Source: UBA11704 sp964491805 (GTDB lineage: Bacteria; Patescibacteriota; Minisyncoccia; Phycocordibacterales; UBA5272). From it: a stretch of 22,415 nt of DNA. The position numbers and the translations under genes are program-made. Location: NCBI GenBank assembly GCA_964491805.1, contig CAZBGU010000014.1:1-22415 (forward strand), given 5' to 3'. The notes beneath the pieces are model-generated. The model made no database searches, was not told the DNA's origin, and worked only from the letters and a program-made list of their open reading frames with translations. Shown piece by piece: positions 19,761 through 22,415 of this stretch (position 1 is the first letter of the stretch; every line of letters starts with the position of its first letter).

Positions 19761-21401
19761 CTATTCAGCAGCTTTCTTAACATGCTCATAGATTTCTTTG
19801 AGAATTGACTCATGATCAGCGCCATCTTCTCTCAACTTCTTCTGAAGTTCTACGAGTCGTGCCTTGTGTTTTTCTCGCTTGTGACTATCCATAAGATCTC
19901 TAAAATATGCATCCTTGTTTGCTAGAACTTTTTTTTCTAGCTCAAACATCTCTTCTTGTAAAATTGCTTCCGGAAACTGGCCTCTGTCAATCTTCAAGGA
20001 CAAGAAAAGTTCGTCGCTTTCTTTGCCGTTTAGTAGAGCGTACGCTACTATTTCTCGTTCGAGTCGTTCAATACTCGGAAGAGGTACTACTGTTGTTTCT
20101 GTTTGTATTACCTCTTCCTTAGCTAGTATACCTCGACTTACTTCTTCTGTTAATGTTGATTCAGGTATAGATGTAAGTTGTGAAATAACGCGAATAAAAT
20201 GCGCTCTATCAACAGGAGACTGTATAGCACGCACAAAAGGAAGAATATCTGTTACCACCCTTTTTCCTTGTTCACGAGTATCAACAGTCGATGATGTAAT
20301 GCGACGAGTAAGAACCTCGATAACATGTCTTTTCTTCTCGATGGCCTGCAGCCATTTATCCGGATCGTCCTTTATAAGATCCGCCGGATCTTTTGTACCA
20401 ATATCTCCCACCACATACACATCAAGTCCACCGAGAATACATAACAAAGCCGTCTTCTTAAGTGCATTCTGTCCGGCATCGTCCGTATCAAATGAAAGTA
20501 TAACCGTATCACAAAATCTCTTCACGATATGAATATGTTCATCTGTAAACGCTGTACCAGAGACCGCAATTGTGTTGTGTACACCTGCCTGATAACTCAT
20601 ACAAAGGTCCATCTGTCCCTCAACTACAACTACACTTTTCGTCTCTGCCATTTTTTTCTTTGCAGTGTCATACCCAAAGAGAATCTTTGACTTATGATAC
20701 AGCGGAGTCTCTGGAGTGTTAACATATTTTCCTTGTGCAACAGTTGGGTCGACAAGTGATGGCATAATACGGCCAGAATAACCGACAGTGGCACCAGAAA
20801 CATTACGTATAGGGAACATTATGCGACCTCTGAAACGATCATACCACCCTTTTGTCTTTCCGTGGTCATCTTTCGCTTCTATTACGAGCCCCGCCTCTAC
20901 CATTTCTTCTGGTTGGTAGCCTTTCTGTGCAAGGTAGGTGAAAAGTTCTCGCCATTCATTCTTAGCATAACCTATATGGAACATCCTAATTGTTTCTTCA
21001 GTAATACCCCGACCAAGAATATATTCCTGGGCCTCTGGGCTACTTTTAAAATTTTTTTCAAAGTGTTCTGTTGCGTCCTTCAAGAGCGAAATAAGTCGCG
21101 TCTCTTCTTGCGACTTTTCACGATTAGTAAGCGTTACCCCTGCGCGGTCTGCTAGGATCTTGAGTGCTTCAAAAAATGGAATATTTTCGATCTTTTCCAC
21201 AAAAGTAAAAATGTCCCCATGAGTCTGACAACCAAAGCAGTGAAAAGACTTACGCTCTGGGGATACGTAAAAAGACGGTGTACGCTCATTATGAAATGGG
21301 CATCTCGCGCGAAACTGTGCACCCGATTTCTCAAGACGAATATATGTGGACACCACTTCCGTAATAGATAAATTCTCTTTTACTTGGTCTTTTGGGTTCA
21401 T
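19761..21401 (-). CDS. dnaG: DNA primase DnaG
   Basis: A 546-aa primase that makes RNA primers at the fork. The CHC2 zinc finger uses Cys34, His37, Cys55 and Cys58 (CPFH, CFGC). The RNA polymerase core includes KGWYDRFRGRIMFPI and GYSGR. The TOPRIM site has Glu261 (VVVVEGQMD) and Asp305/Asp307/Asp308 (SFDTDDAGQNA). The C-terminal 100 residues are helical and charged, as expected for the helicase-binding domain. Length is slightly under the usual 580-620. The ATG lies directly after TGGTAGAAT-AACGGA, predicting a leaderless mRNA. It precedes rpoD, a reduced form of the classical dnaG-rpoD order without rpsU, but each gene has its own promoter. Confidence 0.96.
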   Translation of the reverse strand: MNPKDQVKENLSITEVVSTYIRLEKSGAQFRARCPFHNERTPSFYVSPERKSFHCFGCQTHGDIFTFVEKIENIPFFEALKILADRAGVTLTNREKSQEETRLISLLKDATEHFEKNFKSSPEAQEYILGRGITEETIRMFHIGYAKNEWRELFTYLAQKGYQPEEMVEAGLVIEAKDDHGKTKGWYDRFRGRIMFPIRNVSGATVGYSGRIMPSLVDPTVAQGKYVNTPETPLYHKSKILFGYDTAKKKMAETKSVVVVEGQMDLCMSYQAGVHNTIAVSGTAFTDEHIHIVKRFCDTVILSFDTDDAGQNALKKTALLCILGGLDVYVVGDIGTKDPADLIKDDPDKWLQAIEKKRHVIEVLTRRITSSTVDTREQGKRVVTDILPFVRAIQSPVDRAHFIRVISQLTSIPESTLTEEVSRGILAKEEVIQTETTVVPLPSIERLEREIVAYALLNGKESDELFLSLKIDRGQFPEAILQEEMFELEKKVLANKDAYFRDLMDSHKREKHKARLVELQKKLREDGADHESILKEIYEHVKKAAE

Positions 21402-21407
21402 TCCGTT

Positions 21408-21416
21408 ATTCTACCA
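21408..21416 (-). promoter_or_regulatory. extended -10 promoter of dnaG
   Basis: On minus TGGTAGAAT, identical to the tRNA-Cys promoter; the hexamer ends six bases before the ATG. Confidence 0.7.
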
Positions 21417-21429
21417 TATTCACAAAAGG

Positions 21430-21477
21430 TGCGATTGGACCGTTAGGACCTAGACACCTGTTCTCAGGATAATCGCA
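21430..21477 (-). terminator. structured element after the CAP gene
   Basis: On minus outer arms TGCGATT / AATCGCA enclose a CCTG-AGAA-CAGG hairpin and two GGTCC copies; ACCTTTTG follows. Possibly the terminator of the CAP gene, although the layout is unusual. Confidence 0.4.
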
Positions 21478-21488
21478 TACAAGAATCA

Positions 21489-22415
21489 CTAAAATAAACT
21501 CTGATTTATATAGATAAAAAGTTGTAATAAAAACAGAAGAGAAACTGCATAAAAAATATGTCTAAGATGCTGCTTACGTATCTCGACAATAAGCATAATA
21601 ATAAGCGCAATAACAGTAACCCCAAGAATGATCTTATACAAGACATCAAGATATCGAGACCAAAAGAAAATTATTTTATCATACCATGTCGAATAAACTG
21701 GTACAGTAAGCTTTTCTAACTCTGATATTTGCATGGCACCTGTATTTTTTACTGCAATAAAATCACCACTGTTTTCTACATTTTGCAATACGGTTGTTGC
21801 ACCAACTGAATCACCTTTAACATCACCAGAAATAACATCTCCAAAAGTCGATGATGTTGTTGATGTTAGATGAAGAACTTTCTTGTCCTGTGTTGCGGTT
21901 TTTCTTTCCTTCACAACTTCAGAGTAAGGTATAGAGGTACTTGCTATTTCTGCATATGCTGGCGTACCAAACATTTGCACAATATAAATTGTCTCTGCGT
22001 TATTATAAACACCTTGCACTGCAGCAATCCCTATCTCACGGAATTCTCCATTAAGAATATTCGCTCGATGTTTTGGAGAGTTAAGCCACGCTTTCTCCAC
22101 ATCTGATGCATCAGTAAAGTCAATTGCCAAATTCTCACCCGCGTAGAGAAAAGAATAGCCAACTTTTTTAAACCAATACCATGGAGTCACGCCGTCTGGT
22201 GAATTATGTGCAAAATATTCTTTTGCTGCCATATCTTCGCCTTTTAACTGAGCAGCTTGTGTTAGCTTCTCATTCTTTAGAAGAGGAATCTCATGTTCGC
22301 GTATACGACTTTCATTCGTAAGATCAACAAGTACAGATGATGCTATCGTGGCGCCACGTACGGTCTTATGAATAAAGTGAGAACTACCAAACGATACACC
22401 AAGTAGAAAAACACT
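21489..22415 (-). CDS. CAP (SCP-like) domain membrane protein, 5' end cut
   Basis: The frame is open to the window edge, so at least 308 residues are encoded and the start lies outside; the ATG at 22232 is internal because the CAP domain already runs through LVDLTNESRIREHEIPLL and LTQAAQLKGEDMAAKEYF upstream of it. The CAP signatures are FAHNSPDG (His), AGENLA (Glu) and SPKHRANIL (His), all kept. A Ser/Thr-rich linker follows, then two hydrophobic segments at the C-terminus (ILGVTVIALIIMLIV and HIFYAVSLLFLLQLFIYI). Known CAP proteins are mostly extracellular; here a membrane-anchored extracellular domain is likely. The ligand or activity is unknown. Confidence 0.9.
   Translation of the reverse strand, partial: SVFLLGVSFGSSHFIHKTVRGATIASSVLVDLTNESRIREHEIPLLKNEKLTQAAQLKGEDMAAKEYFAHNSPDGVTPWYWFKKVGYSFLYAGENLAIDFTDASDVEKAWLNSPKHRANILNGEFREIGIAAVQGVYNNAETIYIVQMFGTPAYAEIASTSIPYSEVVKERKTATQDKKVLHLTSTTSSTFGDVISGDVKGDSVGATTVLQNVENSGDFIAVKNTGAMQISELEKLTVPVYSTWYDKIIFFWSRYLDVLYKIILGVTVIALIIMLIVEIRKQHLRHIFYAVSLLFLLQLFIYINQSLF

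Noticed and set aside
1..22415. CRISPR arrays, transposases, phage or restriction genes
   Set aside because: Looked for regular repeats with spacers and for transposase, integrase and methylase motifs; none was seen.

Overview
The window looks like chromosomal DNA from a Patescibacteria (CPR) lineage, most likely Parcubacteria of the Kaiserbacteria type. That placement is inference. It rests on a housekeeping set carried as mostly single-gene units, an ObgE without a C-terminal extension, a long RelA/SpoT protein that ends after the TGS domain, a primary sigma factor with a long lysine-only tail, a Tyr-rich secreted protein and many unrecognised small proteins. No phage, transposon or CRISPR array is visible.

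Layout. 1-483: a tRNA-Cys/tRNA-Leu(UAA) pair on minus and a divergent tRNA-Lys(CUU). 538-1819: an unrecognised membrane protein. 1834-5279: dprA, topA and a decayed copy of the topA 3' end. 5325-5705: a 96-aa orphan. 5752-7257: relA/spoT-type gene. 7246-7993: a 191-aa orphan. 8052-9575 (minus): parB and a DUF1653 gene. 9600-10262: non-coding DNA with tRNA-Leu(CAA), repeats and an orphan promoter. 10226-11066: two small GC-rich orphan cassettes. 11089-15466: glutaredoxin (minus), miaA, an orphan (minus), gatB and a membrane-anchored hypothetical. 15500-17750: obgE (minus), a secreted Tyr-rich protein and an orphan (minus). 17918-22415 (minus): a CAP-domain membrane protein (cut by the window edge), dnaG, rpoD and a 54-aa membrane protein gene just after rpoD.

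Expression appears to use two styles. Core genes (dprA, relA, miaA, gatB, dnaG, probably glutaredoxin) have a -10 box ending about 6-7 bases before the ATG, so their mRNAs would be leaderless. Several starts here were therefore moved downstream of the longest reading frame. A second set of unrecognised genes (7353, 10263, 10740, 17705 and less clearly 632) has real leaders, mostly with Shine-Dalgarno sequences, GC-rich coding and a private strong terminator. Across both sets the commonest promoter signal is an extended -10, TGNTANNAT.

Functionally the recognised genes cover information processing (topA, dnaG, rpoD, parB, dprA), tRNA modification and charging (miaA, gatB, four tRNAs), stringent response (relA/spoT), ribosome-linked GTPase (obgE), redox (glutaredoxin) and cell surface proteins. 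No single pathway cluster is present.
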